Shown: one piece after another, positions 26,263-38,461 of the stretch
How the letters are laid out: each line of letters begins with the position of its first letter
How positions within the stretch are numbered: position 1 is the stretch's first letter
NCBI RefSeq assembly: GCF_019049245.1
Contig: NZ_JAGMUK010000064.1
Location: 62,001 to 126,000, forward strand
Origin: Streptomyces sp. AC555_RSS877
GTDB lineage: Bacteria > Actinomycetota > Actinomycetes > Streptomycetales > Streptomycetaceae
DNA: 64,000 nt
Reading direction: 5' to 3'
Position numbers and translations under genes: made by a program
The notes under the pieces: model-generated
Database searches by the model: none
What the model was told of the DNA's origin: nothing
The model's input: the letters and a program-made list of their open reading frames with translations, nothing else

Positions 26263-27399
26263 TCAACGACCGTTGAACGCGTCCTTCAACCGCGAGAACA
26301 GCCCTTGCTGCCCCGGCTGGAACTGCCCCGTGGGCCGCTCCTCGCCCCGCAGCTTGGCCAGCTCACGCAGCAGGCGTTCCTGCTCGGGGTCGAGCTTGTT
26401 CGGGGTCTGCACCTCGACGTGGACGATGAGGTCGCCGCGTCCGCCGCCACGCAGGTGCGTGACGCCCCGGCTGTGCAGCGGGATCGACTGGCCTGACTGG
26501 GTGCCGGGCCGGATGTCGACCTCCTCCAGGCCGTCCAGCGTCTCCAGCGGGACCTTGGTGCCCAGGGAGGCCGCGGTCATCGGGAGGGTGACCGTGCAGT
26601 GCAGGTCGTCGCCGCGCCGCTGGAACTGCGAGTGCGGCAGCTCGTGGATCTCGACGTACAGGTCACCGGCGGGACCGCCGCCGGGCCCGACCTCGCCCTC
26701 GCCGGCGAGCTGGATGCGGGTGCCGTTGTCGACACCGGCGGGGATCTTGACGGTCAGGGTCCGACGGGACCGGACGCGGCCGTCTCCGGCGCACTCCGGG
26801 CACGGCGTCGGGACGACCGTGCCGAAGCCCTGGCACTGCGGGCAGGGGCGCGAGGTCATGACCTGGCCCAGGAAGGACCGCGTCACCTGCGACACCTCAC
26901 CGCGGCCGCGGCACATGTCACACGTCTGCGCGGAGGTCCCCGGCGCCGCGCCCTCGCCGCTGCAGGTGGTGCAGACGATCGCGGTGTCGACCTGGATGTC
27001 CTTCGTCGTGCCGAAGGCCGCCTCGTCGAGCTCGATCTCCAGGCGGATCATCGCGTCCTGGCCGCGCCGGGTGCGTGAACGCGGACCCCGCTGGGACGCC
27101 GTACCGAAGAAGGCGTCCATGATGTCCGAGAAGTTCCCGAAGCCGCCCGCGCCGAAGCCGCCGGCGCCCGCGCCGCCCGCCTGGGACAGGGGGTCGCCGC
27201 CGAGGTCGTAGACCTGCTTCTTCTGCGGGTCCGACAACACCTCGTAGGCGGCGTTGATCTCCTTGAACCGCTCCTGGGTCTTCGGATCGGGGTTGACGTC
27301 CGGGTGCAGCTCGCGTGCGAGCCGCCGGAAGGCCTTCTTGATCTCTTCCTGCGACGCGTCGCGGCGCACGCCGAGAACGGCGTAGTAGTCCGTGGCCAC
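26263..27399 (-). CDS. dnaJ2: Chaperone protein DnaJ (DnaJ2)
   Basis: A 378-residue type I J-protein that stimulates DnaK. It has a J domain with HPD (residues 33-35), a Gly-rich linker (about 75-95), four CxxCxGxG zinc repeats (CTTCSGEG, CDMCRGRG, CPQCQGFG, CPECAGDG), and the C-terminal substrate-binding domains. The GTG at 27399 is immediately after the hrcA stop, so the two form one heat-shock operon controlled by HrcA at the CIRCE site. Confidence 0.96.
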   Translation of the reverse strand: MATDYYAVLGVRRDASQEEIKKAFRRLARELHPDVNPDPKTQERFKEINAAYEVLSDPQKKQVYDLGGDPLSQAGGAGAGGFGAGGFGNFSDIMDAFFGTASQRGPRSRTRRGQDAMIRLEIELDEAAFGTTKDIQVDTAIVCTTCSGEGAAPGTSAQTCDMCRGRGEVSQVTRSFLGQVMTSRPCPQCQGFGTVVPTPCPECAGDGRVRSRRTLTVKIPAGVDNGTRIQLAGEGEVGPGGGPAGDLYVEIHELPHSQFQRRGDDLHCTVTLPMTAASLGTKVPLETLDGLEEVDIRPGTQSGQSIPLHSRGVTHLRGGGRGDLIVHVEVQTPNKLDPEQERLLRELAKLRGEERPTGQFQPGQQGLFSRLKDAFNGR

Positions 27400-28416
27400 T
27401 TACGACTCCGCCAGGATCTGTCCGACGTACCGTGCCACTGCGCGTACCGCTCCCATCGTTCCCGGGTAATCCATGCGGGTCGGTCCGACCACGCCGAGCT
27501 TGGCGACTGCCTCGCCGCCCGAACCGTAGCCGACCGACACCACTGAAGTGGAGTTGAGTCCCTCGTAGGCGTTCTCGTGACCGATCCGTACGGTCATGCC
27601 CGAATCCCCCGCCTCGCCAAGGAGCTTGAGGAGCACGACCTGCTCCTCGAGGGCTTCCAGGACGGGCCGGATGGTGAGGGGAAAGTCATGTCCGAAGCGG
27701 GTGAGATTGGCGGTGCCGCCGATCATCAACCGCTCCTCGTTCTCCTCGACGAGCGTCTCCAGCAGGGTGGAGAGCACCATCGAGACAGTGCCGCGATCCT
27801 CGGCGTCGAAACCCTCGGGCAGGTCCTCCACCAGATGCGGCACGTCGGCGAAGCGACGTCCGGCGATCCGGCTGTTGAGCCGTGCCCGCAGATCGGCCAT
27901 CGACGCCTCGCCGAACGGCGCCGGGCAGTCGACCATCCGCTGCTCGACCCGCCCCGTGTCCGTGATCAGGACGAGCATCACGCGCGCGGGGGCGAGGGAA
28001 AGCAGCTCGACGTGCCGCACCGTCGACCGGGTCAGCGACGGGTACTGCACGACGGCGACCTGCCGCGTCAGCTGCGCGAGCAGCCGTACGGTCCGCGCCA
28101 CCACGTCGTCCAGATCGACGGCGCCGTCCAGGAAGTTCTGGATCGCCCGCCGCTCGGGCCCGGTCATCGGCTTGACCCCGGCCAGCTTGTCGACGAACAG
28201 CCGATAGCCCTTGTCGGTCGGGATCCGCCCCGCGCTGGTGTGCGGCTGGGCGATGTACCCCTCGTCCACCAGGGCCGACATGTCGTTGCGCACGGTCGCC
28301 GGGGAGACACCGAGGTTGTGCCGCTCGGTGAGCGCCTTGGAGCCGACCGGCTCCTCGGTGCCGACGTAGTCCTGGACGATGGCGCGCAGCACCTGGAGCC
28401 TGCGTTCACTCAGCAT
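27400..28416 (-). CDS. hrcA: Heat-inducible repressor HrcA
   Basis: A 338-residue repressor that binds CIRCE operators and is kept active by GroEL. The N-terminal winged helix includes SKALTERHNLGVSPATVRNDM, and the HrcA core domain follows with the GGTANL motif near residue 250. ATG 28416 has GGAGG seven bases upstream. A CIRCE element lies 40 bases before the start, so the gene represses itself and dnaJ2. Confidence 0.96.
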   Translation of the reverse strand: MLSERRLQVLRAIVQDYVGTEEPVGSKALTERHNLGVSPATVRNDMSALVDEGYIAQPHTSAGRIPTDKGYRLFVDKLAGVKPMTGPERRAIQNFLDGAVDLDDVVARTVRLLAQLTRQVAVVQYPSLTRSTVRHVELLSLAPARVMLVLITDTGRVEQRMVDCPAPFGEASMADLRARLNSRIAGRRFADVPHLVEDLPEGFDAEDRGTVSMVLSTLLETLVEENEERLMIGGTANLTRFGHDFPLTIRPVLEALEEQVVLLKLLGEAGDSGMTVRIGHENAYEGLNSTSVVSVGYGSGGEAVAKLGVVGPTRMDYPGTMGAVRAVARYVGQILAES

Positions 28417-28456
28417 CGCGCACACCTCCAGAAAGTCGGCCCCTCGGCTCTTCGCC

Positions 28457-28481
28457 TGGCACTCGTCACATCCGAGTGCCA
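28457..28481. promoter_or_regulatory. CIRCE operator
   Basis: TGGCACTC, nine bases, then GAGTGCCA: a perfect eight-base inverted repeat with the nine-base spacer of CIRCE (consensus TTAGCACTC-N9-GAGTGCTAA, here with GGCACTC as is common in Streptomyces). It sits between a -10-like TACACT (28495-28500, minus strand) and the hrcA start, in the right place for HrcA to block the operon. Confidence 0.95.
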
Positions 28482-28494
28482 ACGCACCCCGGCC

Positions 28495-28525
28495 AGTGTA
28501 CGGCCGTGGGGTACGCCCGGGGCAA
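28495..28525 (-). promoter_or_regulatory. Probable hrcA-dnaJ2 promoter
   Basis: A -10 hexamer TACACT (28495-28500) has a TTGCCC -35 candidate (28520-28525) 19 bases upstream. The CIRCE site follows directly downstream of the expected start of transcription. The spacing is one or two bases longer than ideal. Confidence 0.4.
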
Positions 28526-28577
28526 GGCCGGGCCTGCGAAGCCGTGCCCGAGGAGGCTTCCCCGCTAGCGTCGCGGT

Positions 28578-29306
28578 ATGACGGTGACTTGGGAAGAGCT
28601 GGGATGGGAGCGGCTGGCGGCCGGGGTCGGCCGGTGCCGCCTGCCGGTGTGGGACTGCACGGCGGGGCTGGTCGTGGGGGCGGGCGCGGCCCTGGTGATC
28701 GACGCCGGGCCGAGCCTGGCGGAGGGGTCGCGGGTGCGGGCGCGGGCGCAGGAAATCGCCGGTCACCGTGTGACCCATCTCGCGCTGACGCATCCCCACT
28801 TCGACCACGTCTTCGGGGCGGCGGCGTTCGCGGGGGCCGAGGTGTTCGGCGCGGTCGGCGTCGAGACCGTGCTCGCCGCGCGGCACGGGCGTGCGGACCT
28901 GCGGGCCGACGCGGTGGGCAACGGGCTCGACGCGCGCCTGGCCGACGAGGCGGTCGACGCCCTGACGGTCCCCCACCACCACGTCTCCGGCGAGTGGACG
29001 CTCGACCTGGGCGGCGGCCGCCAGGTCCTGCTGGCGAACGTGGGGCCCGCGCACACCGCCCACGACCTCGCGGTCCTCGTCCCCGGCTCGCCGGAGGTGG
29101 TCTTCTGCGGCGACCTGGTCGAGGAGTCCGGCGAACCCCAGGCCGGCCCCGACGCCGTACCGTCCCACTGGCCGGCCGCCCTCGACCGCCTGCTGGAGCT
29201 GGGCGGCGAGGACGCGCTGTACGTGCCCGGTCACGGAGCGGTGGTCGACGCCGCGTTCGTCCGGAGGCAGCGGGACGCCCTGGCCGGGCGTTTCGGCGTG
29301 TCGTGA
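28578..29306 (+). CDS. MBL-fold metallo-hydrolase
   Basis: A 242-residue metallo-beta-lactamase-fold protein with THPHFDH (zinc motif HxHxDH), a further histidine in GPAHTAHD, the bridging aspartate in FCGDLV and a last histidine in VPGHG. These give a complete dinuclear site of the type seen in B-class lactamase-like and glyoxalase II-like enzymes. The substrate is unknown. TAGCGT six bases before ATG 28578 suggests a leaderless transcript. It is divergent from hrcA and followed 45 bases later by the DUF3097 gene. Confidence 0.85.
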   Translation: MTVTWEELGWERLAAGVGRCRLPVWDCTAGLVVGAGAALVIDAGPSLAEGSRVRARAQEIAGHRVTHLALTHPHFDHVFGAAAFAGAEVFGAVGVETVLAARHGRADLRADAVGNGLDARLADEAVDALTVPHHHVSGEWTLDLGGGRQVLLANVGPAHTAHDLAVLVPGSPEVVFCGDLVEESGEPQAGPDAVPSHWPAALDRLLELGGEDALYVPGHGAVVDAAFVRRQRDALAGRFGVS

Positions 29307-29351
29307 CGGCCCCGCGTCGTCTCCTCGGCGTTTTCTCCTATCGTCATCCGA

Positions 29352-30158
29352 ATGCGCCAGTACTCTGCGGACCTGACTCCGCCGTGGAAGAAGCCCAAGC
29401 CCGCACCCGAGGTCGCTGCGGAGCCCGGCCTGGTGGTGGAGGAGGCGGGGACGGGGTTCTGCGGTGCGGTGATCCGCTGCGAGGCGGGCACGGTCACCCT
29501 GGAGGACCGCTTCGGCAAGCACCGCGTGTTCCCGCTGGAGCCGCGCGGCTTCCTCCTGGAGGGCCGGGTGGTGAGCCTCGTACGCCCCGTCGGCCGCGCT
29601 CCGGCACGCCCGTCCCGTACGGCCTCCGGTTCGGTCGCCGTCCCCGGCGCACGCGCGCGTGTGGCCCGCGCCGGGCGCATCTACGTCGAGGGCCGGCACG
29701 ACGCCGAACTCGTCGAGAAGGTATGGGGCGACGACCTGCGCATCGAGGGCGTGGTCGTGGAGTACCTGGAGGGCGTCGACGACCTCCCGGCCATCGTCGC
29801 GGAGTTCGCGCCGGGGGCGGATGCCCGGTTGGGGGTCCTGGTGGACCACCTGGTGCCGGGCAGCAAGGAGTCCCGGATCGCGGCGTCGGTGACCAGCGAA
29901 CACGCCCTGGTCGTCGGCCACCCGTACATCGACATCTGGGAGGCGGTGAAGCCCTCGGCCGTGGGGATCGAGGCCTGGCCCCGCATTCCGCACGGCCAGG
30001 ACTGGAAGACGGGCGTGTGCCGGGCCCTGGGCTGGCCGGAGAACACGGGCGCGGTGTGGCAGGCGATCCTGAAGCGGGTGGGCTCCTACAAGGACCTGGA
30101 GCCCGAGCTCCTGGGCCGCGTGGAGGAACTGATCGACTTCGTCACAGCCCCGCAGTGA
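29352..30158 (+). CDS. DUF3097 family protein, Toprim-like
   Basis: A 268-residue actinobacterial protein of the DUF3097 family. An N-terminal region holds RFGKHRVFPLEPRGFLLEG. The C-terminal part carries IYVEGRHDAELVEKV and later LVDHLVPGSKES, which resemble the acidic motifs of a Toprim fold (E in the first motif, DxD-like in the second). That would suggest a nuclease or primase-like activity on nucleic acid, but this is inference from motif shape. TATCGT seven bases before ATG 29352 suggests a leaderless start. Confidence 0.8.
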   Translation: MRQYSADLTPPWKKPKPAPEVAAEPGLVVEEAGTGFCGAVIRCEAGTVTLEDRFGKHRVFPLEPRGFLLEGRVVSLVRPVGRAPARPSRTASGSVAVPGARARVARAGRIYVEGRHDAELVEKVWGDDLRIEGVVVEYLEGVDDLPAIVAEFAPGADARLGVLVDHLVPGSKESRIAASVTSEHALVVGHPYIDIWEAVKPSAVGIEAWPRIPHGQDWKTGVCRALGWPENTGAVWQAILKRVGSYKDLEPELLGRVEELIDFVTAPQ

Positions 30159-30165
30159 GCCCGGG

Positions 30166-30372
30166 CGGCACGCCGGTTTCTCGCCCCCGCCGCCCCTTCC
30201 CGTTCCCGTCCTTCTGGGGCTCCGCCCCCAAACCCCCGCTCCTCAAACGCCGGAGGGGCTGAATTTCAGCCCCTCCGGCGTTTGAGGACGAGGCCCTTCG
30301 GGCCGAAGTGGGGGTCTGGGGGCGGCAGCCCCCAGGGACGGGACGGGAAGGGGCGGCGGGGGCGAAAACCCC
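30166..30372. repeat. Two inverted copies of the intergenic repeat
   Basis: Between the convergent DUF3097 and hemW genes, two copies of the repeat face each other. The right copy (from about 30272) has the TTTGAGGACGAG, CCCTTCGGGCC and GGGGGCGGCAGCCCCC modules. The left copy is a shortened reverse complement lacking the CCCTTCGGGCC hairpin. Together they make a large palindrome that reaches the hemW stop codon. Confidence 0.85.
30241..30287. terminator. 23-bp perfect hairpin, bidirectional terminator
   Basis: Arms 30241-30263 and 30265-30287 are exact reverse complements around a single central T. The sequence starts CCTCAAACGCCGG and ends CCGGCGTTTGAGG. It lies at the junction of the two inverted repeat copies and between two convergent genes. 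There is no U-tract, as is usual for G+C-rich streptomycete terminators. Confidence 0.75.
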
Positions 30373-31605
30373 TCAGTCCACCAAATCGCGCACCACTGCG
30401 TCCGCCAGCAACCGCCCTCGCAGGGTGAGCACCGCACGCCCCGCCTCGTACGGGCCGGCCTCCAGCAGCCCGTCGGACAGGGCGCGCCCCGAGGCCGCGA
30501 GGCCCCTCCCGTGGAGCAGGGACAGCGGCACGCCCTCCCGCAGCCGCAGCTCCAGCAGAATCCGCTCCACCCTCCGGTCCTCCTCCGACAAGAGCTCCCG
30601 GCCCGCACCCGGCGACCGCCCGCCCGCCAGGGCCGCCGCGTACGCGCCCGGGTGCTTCACGTTCCACCAGCGCACGCCGCCCACGTGGCTGTGGGCCCCC
30701 GGCCCTGCGCCCCACCAGTCGGCGCCGCGCCAGTACAGCTCGTTGTGGAGGCAGCGGCCGGCGTCCGAGGTCGCCCAGTTCGAGACCTCGTACCAGTCGA
30801 AGCCTGCTGCCGAAAGCATCTCCTCGGCGATCAGGTACCGGTCCGCGTGCACGTCGTCGTCCGTCATGGGGACCTCGCCGCGCCGGATCCGCCGGGCCAG
30901 CTGGGTGCCCTCCTCGACGATCAGCGCGTAGGCCGACACGTGGTCCGGTCCGGCGCCCAGCGCCGCCTGGAGCGACGCCCGCCAGTCGTCGTCCGACTCC
31001 CCCGGGGTGCCGTAGATCAGGTCGAGGTTGACGTGCGCGAAGCCCGCCGCCCGTGCCTCCGCGACGCACGCCTCGGGGCGTCCCGGCGTGTGCGTACGGT
31101 CGAGGACCTTCAGCACGTGCTGCTTCGCGCTCTGCATGCCGAAGGAGATCCGGTTGAAACCGCCCTGGCGCAGAACGGCCAGATACGCCGGATCCACCGA
31201 CTCCGGGTTCGCCTCGGTGGTGACCTCCGCGTCGGCGGCGAGGCCGAACTCGTCGCGGATCGCGCCCAGCATCCGGACGAGGTCCCCCGCGGCCAGCAGC
31301 GTGGGTGTGCCGCCGCCGACGAAGACCGTGCGGACCTCACGCGGGTCGTCGCCGAGGACCTTGCGGGCCAGGCGGATCTCGTCGATCACGGTGTCCGCGT
31401 AGTTGTCGCGGGAGGCGAGGACGCCGCCGGTGCCGCGCAGCTCGGTCGCCGTGTAGGTGTTGAAGTCGCAGTAGCCGCAGCGGGTCGCGCAGTACGGGAC
31501 GTGCAGGTAGAACCCGAGGGGGCGGTCGGCCGCCCCGGCGAGCGCGGGCGCGGGCAGGGCGCCGTCGTCGGGGACGGGCTCGCCGTCGGGGAGTGCGGAA
31601 GGCAT
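30373..31605 (-). CDS. hemW: HemW haem chaperone (radical SAM)
   Basis: A 410-residue radical SAM protein. CATRCGYC gives the CxxxCxxC cluster motif, and HNELYW is the HNxxYW signature that separates HemW haem chaperones from the true coproporphyrinogen oxidase HemN. HemW inserts haem into respiratory enzymes. I chose ATG 31605 (MPSALP); ATG 31614 adds three residues. An Ala/Gly/Pro-rich head precedes the barrel. Confidence 0.92.
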   Translation of the reverse strand: MPSALPDGEPVPDDGALPAPALAGAADRPLGFYLHVPYCATRCGYCDFNTYTATELRGTGGVLASRDNYADTVIDEIRLARKVLGDDPREVRTVFVGGGTPTLLAAGDLVRMLGAIRDEFGLAADAEVTTEANPESVDPAYLAVLRQGGFNRISFGMQSAKQHVLKVLDRTHTPGRPEACVAEARAAGFAHVNLDLIYGTPGESDDDWRASLQAALGAGPDHVSAYALIVEEGTQLARRIRRGEVPMTDDDVHADRYLIAEEMLSAAGFDWYEVSNWATSDAGRCLHNELYWRGADWWGAGPGAHSHVGGVRWWNVKHPGAYAAALAGGRSPGAGRELLSEEDRRVERILLELRLREGVPLSLLHGRGLAASGRALSDGLLEAGPYEAGRAVLTLRGRLLADAVVRDLVD

Positions 31606-31636
31606 GCCCTCCATTGTCCAGCACGCGCGCCCCGGC

Positions 31637-33571
31637 CTACTCGGCCTGCAGCACCAGCAGGGCCAGGTCGTCCTCCGGCGGCCGTACCCCGAACTCGTGC
31701 ACCAGCCGTTTGATGCGCTCCGCGATCAGTTCCGCGTCGAGCCCCGCGCACCCGGCAAGCGCCTGGGACAGCCCGTCCTCGTCGTCGAACTGGCGCGAGC
31801 CGCTGCGCCGCTCGGTCACCCCGTCGGTCACGCACAGCAGGCTGTCGCCGGGGCGCAGTTCGAAGGTCTCGCTGGTGTACGTGGCGTCCTCGACGACCCC
31901 GAGGAGGGTCTGCGGGTGCGCGGCCGTACGGACCTCGCCGTCCGCGCCGAGCAGCAGCGGCAGCGGGTGTCCGGCGGAGCCGAGGGTGCAGCGCACCCCT
32001 CCGTCGAAGGGGGCCAGCTCGCCGTAGAGGAGGGAGAGGAAGCGGGTCTGCGGGCCGTCCCCGGGGGCCATCGGCCGGCCGCCCGCGGAGACCAGCGCGC
32101 GGGCCGCCGCGTCCGCGGCCTCCGTCGCGTCGTCGAGGAGCAGCTGGTTGAGGCGGTCCAGGACGTCGGCGACGCGGTAGCCCTCGCGGGCCAGCAGCCG
32201 CAGCCAGGGCCGGGCGAGGCCGATGACGACGGCCGCCTCGGGCCCCTTGCCCTGGACGTCGCCGACGGCGAAGCACCAGCGGCCGTCGCCGGCCGGGAAC
32301 AGGTCGTAGAAGTCGCCGCTGGGTCCGCCCTTGTCGCACGGCTCGTACACCAGGGCGCTGCGCACCCCCGGTATCTCGGCCACCGCGCCGGGCAGCAGGC
32401 CGCGCTGCAGTACGGCGCTGATGGTGGCCTGCCGGGCGTACTGGCGGGCGGCGCCGATGGCGAGGGCCACCCGGCGGCTCAGGTCCTCGACCAGGCCGGT
32501 GATCTCGTCGGCGAAGCCGGGCAGCCCGGACCGGCCGATGACCAGGGTGCCGAGCGGACGGCCGCCGGCCGTGAGCCGGTAGGCGAGCGCGGAGCCGTCC
32601 GTGCCGTGCGGGCCCAGTGCCCCGCCGGGCCAGGGGAAGGGGGCGGGCCCCGGCCGTGCCGGGTCGGGCGGGTGCGGCGGTTCCTTCTCCAGGGCCTGGC
32701 GCAGTTCCTCGATGCGATTCTCGCTGCCGTGCCACACGCGGGCCAGACGCGGTCCGGCCCCGTCGGCCGCCCAGCCGCCGCGGCCGCCGGTGGCCTCGTC
32801 CTCCAGCCACACCGCGCACCACTCGGCCAGCCGCGGCACGATCAGCTGTCCGGCGAGCGCGGCCACCAGGTTCTCGTCGAGCTGCCCGGCGAGCAGGTCG
32901 GAGGCCTCGGCGAGGAAGGACAGGGCGCCCCGGTTGAGCCAGTCCTGGTCCTGCTCGGTGCGCTGCGGCTCCGGGGCGAGTATCTCGGCCACCCGCAGCT
33001 CGCGCTCCCCCGTGTACGCCTCTCGTGCGTCGGCGGCCGATTCCCCCTGTGCGGGCAGCCGCGCCCACACCGTCTTGGCGCCGGTGCGGTAGGTGATGCC
33101 CCAGGACTCCGAGAGCGCGGCGACCAGTCTGAGGCCGCGCCCGTAGTCGGGTGTCTCGGACGACGGTTCGGCGGCGTCGCGTGGGGCGCGCGAGGGGTGG
33201 TGGTCGAGGACCTCGACGACGAGGGCGCCGGTCTCCGGTTCCAGCCGGCAGTCCAGCTCGACGTCGGTGCCGGCGTGCACGACGGCGTTGGTGACCAGCT
33301 CGCTGACGACGACCAGGGCGTCGCCGGCCAGGAGCTCGGTGAGGTGCTCGGTGCCGGGCAGCGCGCGCTCGGCCCATTCGGCGAGCGCGGCGCGTAACAG
33401 CGCGCGGGCGGCGCCCGGCGCGAGGGAGCTGCCGGGCAGGGGGGCGTGCAACTGCGCGCGCGGGGGCGCGTCTGCGGGTGCGAGCGCCCCGGTGCGCAGG
33501 GGCGCCCCCGTGTGCGCAGGCGCATCAGAGGCACGGGAAGTGGTCTCCCGTCGCGTCGAAATGGCCCCCAT
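31637..33571 (-). CDS. SpoIIE-type PP2C phosphatase with HATPase and GAF domains
   Basis: A 644-residue cytosolic regulator. Residues about 55-175 form an RsbW-like serine kinase/HATPase domain with the N-box SELVTNAVVHAG and the YGRGLRLV G-box. A GAF-like sensor region follows (about 210-390), then a SpoIIE/RsbU phosphatase (about 410-640) with DFYDLFPAGDG, GDVQGKGPEAA and the late EDDLALLVL. Such proteins switch anti-sigma/anti-anti-sigma partners. It is divergent from the poly-HAMP kinase with a 102-base gap. This order resembles osaC facing osaA-osaB of S. coelicolor, which governs osmotic stress recovery. GGGAG six bases upstream supports the ATG. Confidence 0.88.
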   Translation of the reverse strand: MGAISTRRETTSRASDAPAHTGAPLRTGALAPADAPPRAQLHAPLPGSSLAPGAARALLRAALAEWAERALPGTEHLTELLAGDALVVVSELVTNAVVHAGTDVELDCRLEPETGALVVEVLDHHPSRAPRDAAEPSSETPDYGRGLRLVAALSESWGITYRTGAKTVWARLPAQGESAADAREAYTGERELRVAEILAPEPQRTEQDQDWLNRGALSFLAEASDLLAGQLDENLVAALAGQLIVPRLAEWCAVWLEDEATGGRGGWAADGAGPRLARVWHGSENRIEELRQALEKEPPHPPDPARPGPAPFPWPGGALGPHGTDGSALAYRLTAGGRPLGTLVIGRSGLPGFADEITGLVEDLSRRVALAIGAARQYARQATISAVLQRGLLPGAVAEIPGVRSALVYEPCDKGGPSGDFYDLFPAGDGRWCFAVGDVQGKGPEAAVVIGLARPWLRLLAREGYRVADVLDRLNQLLLDDATEAADAAARALVSAGGRPMAPGDGPQTRFLSLLYGELAPFDGGVRCTLGSAGHPLPLLLGADGEVRTAAHPQTLLGVVEDATYTSETFELRPGDSLLCVTDGVTERRSGSRQFDDEDGLSQALAGCAGLDAELIAERIKRLVHEFGVRPPEDDLALLVLQAE

Positions 33572-33673
33572 CTACAGCTCCCACAGCGGTTCGGACGAAT
33601 ACGCCTCAGTCGATGCCGACAGAGTGACAGACTGGCCCCGCCCATAAGCGCCGAGTTACCGAAGTGGGCCGCC

Positions 33674-37804
<4,131 letters not shown>

Positions 37805-37818
37805 ATGAGGCCAGTCAC

Positions 37819-38388
37819 ATGAGCGCTGAGGCAACAACCGGTGAGCGCGCCGGCATCCTCCTGGTCGACGACATGGAGGACAACCTGATCGCGCTGGAGG
37901 CCGTCCTGAGGTCCCTCAACGAACCGCTCTTCCGCGCGCGTTCGGGCGAGGAGGCGATGAAGGCACTGCTCCGACGGCGGTTCGCGCTCGTCCTGCTCGA
38001 CGTGCGCATGCCGGGCATGGACGGTTTCGAGACCGCCGCGAACATCAAGCGGCTCGACCAGACCAAGGACGTCCCGATCATCTTCCTGACCGGCGCGGAG
38101 GACGACTCCGGCTACGCCTTCCGCGGCTACGCGACGGGAGCGGCCGACTACCTGACCAAGCCGTTCGACCCGTGGGTGCTGCGCGCCAAGGTCACGGTGT
38201 TCCTGGAACTGGACCGCAAGAACCGGCAGTTGGAACGGCTGCTGGCCCAGGAACAGGCCGACGACGGAGAGTTGGACAGCCGGCTGGCGGCCCTGGAGAA
38301 GCAGCTGACGGGCACACCGGACGTTCCTGCCCTGCGCACACAGGTCAGGGAGCTACGGCAGCTGGTGAACAGGGGACGCGTGTCCTGA
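37819..38388 (+). CDS. Receiver-domain protein with C-terminal coiled coil
   Basis: A 189-residue response regulator consisting of a receiver domain (residues 10-130, phosphoacceptor D61 in LLDVRMPGMDG, conserved lysine in LTKPF) and a helical, charged tail (about 130-189) likely to form a coiled coil. No DNA-binding domain is present. It lies 14 bases after the kinase gene and so is its probable phosphorylation target. OsaB of S. coelicolor has the same form. Output is probably by protein contact, perhaps with the divergent phosphatase. Confidence 0.9.
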   Translation: MSAEATTGERAGILLVDDMEDNLIALEAVLRSLNEPLFRARSGEEAMKALLRRRFALVLLDVRMPGMDGFETAANIKRLDQTKDVPIIFLTGAEDDSGYAFRGYATGAADYLTKPFDPWVLRAKVTVFLELDRKNRQLERLLAQEQADDGELDSRLAALEKQLTGTPDVPALRTQVRELRQLVNRGRVS

Positions 38389-38393
38389 CGTCC

Positions 38394-38441
38394 AGGGGCG
38401 CGGGGAACCGCCCGACAACCACGAACCGCCCGCAGCCGCCG
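38394..38441. repeat. Streptomycete intergenic repeat, degenerate copy
   Basis: The sequence AGGGGCGCGGGGAACCGCCC followed by ACAACCACGAACCGCCCGCAGCCG resembles a short repeat very common between streptomycete genes (GGGGCGCGGGGAACTGCGCG...). It lies between the convergent receiver and acyl-CoA ligase genes and may help end both transcripts. Recognition is from memory of the pattern. Confidence 0.55.
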
Positions 38442-38461
38442 AACAGTCCCCCGCCCCTCAC

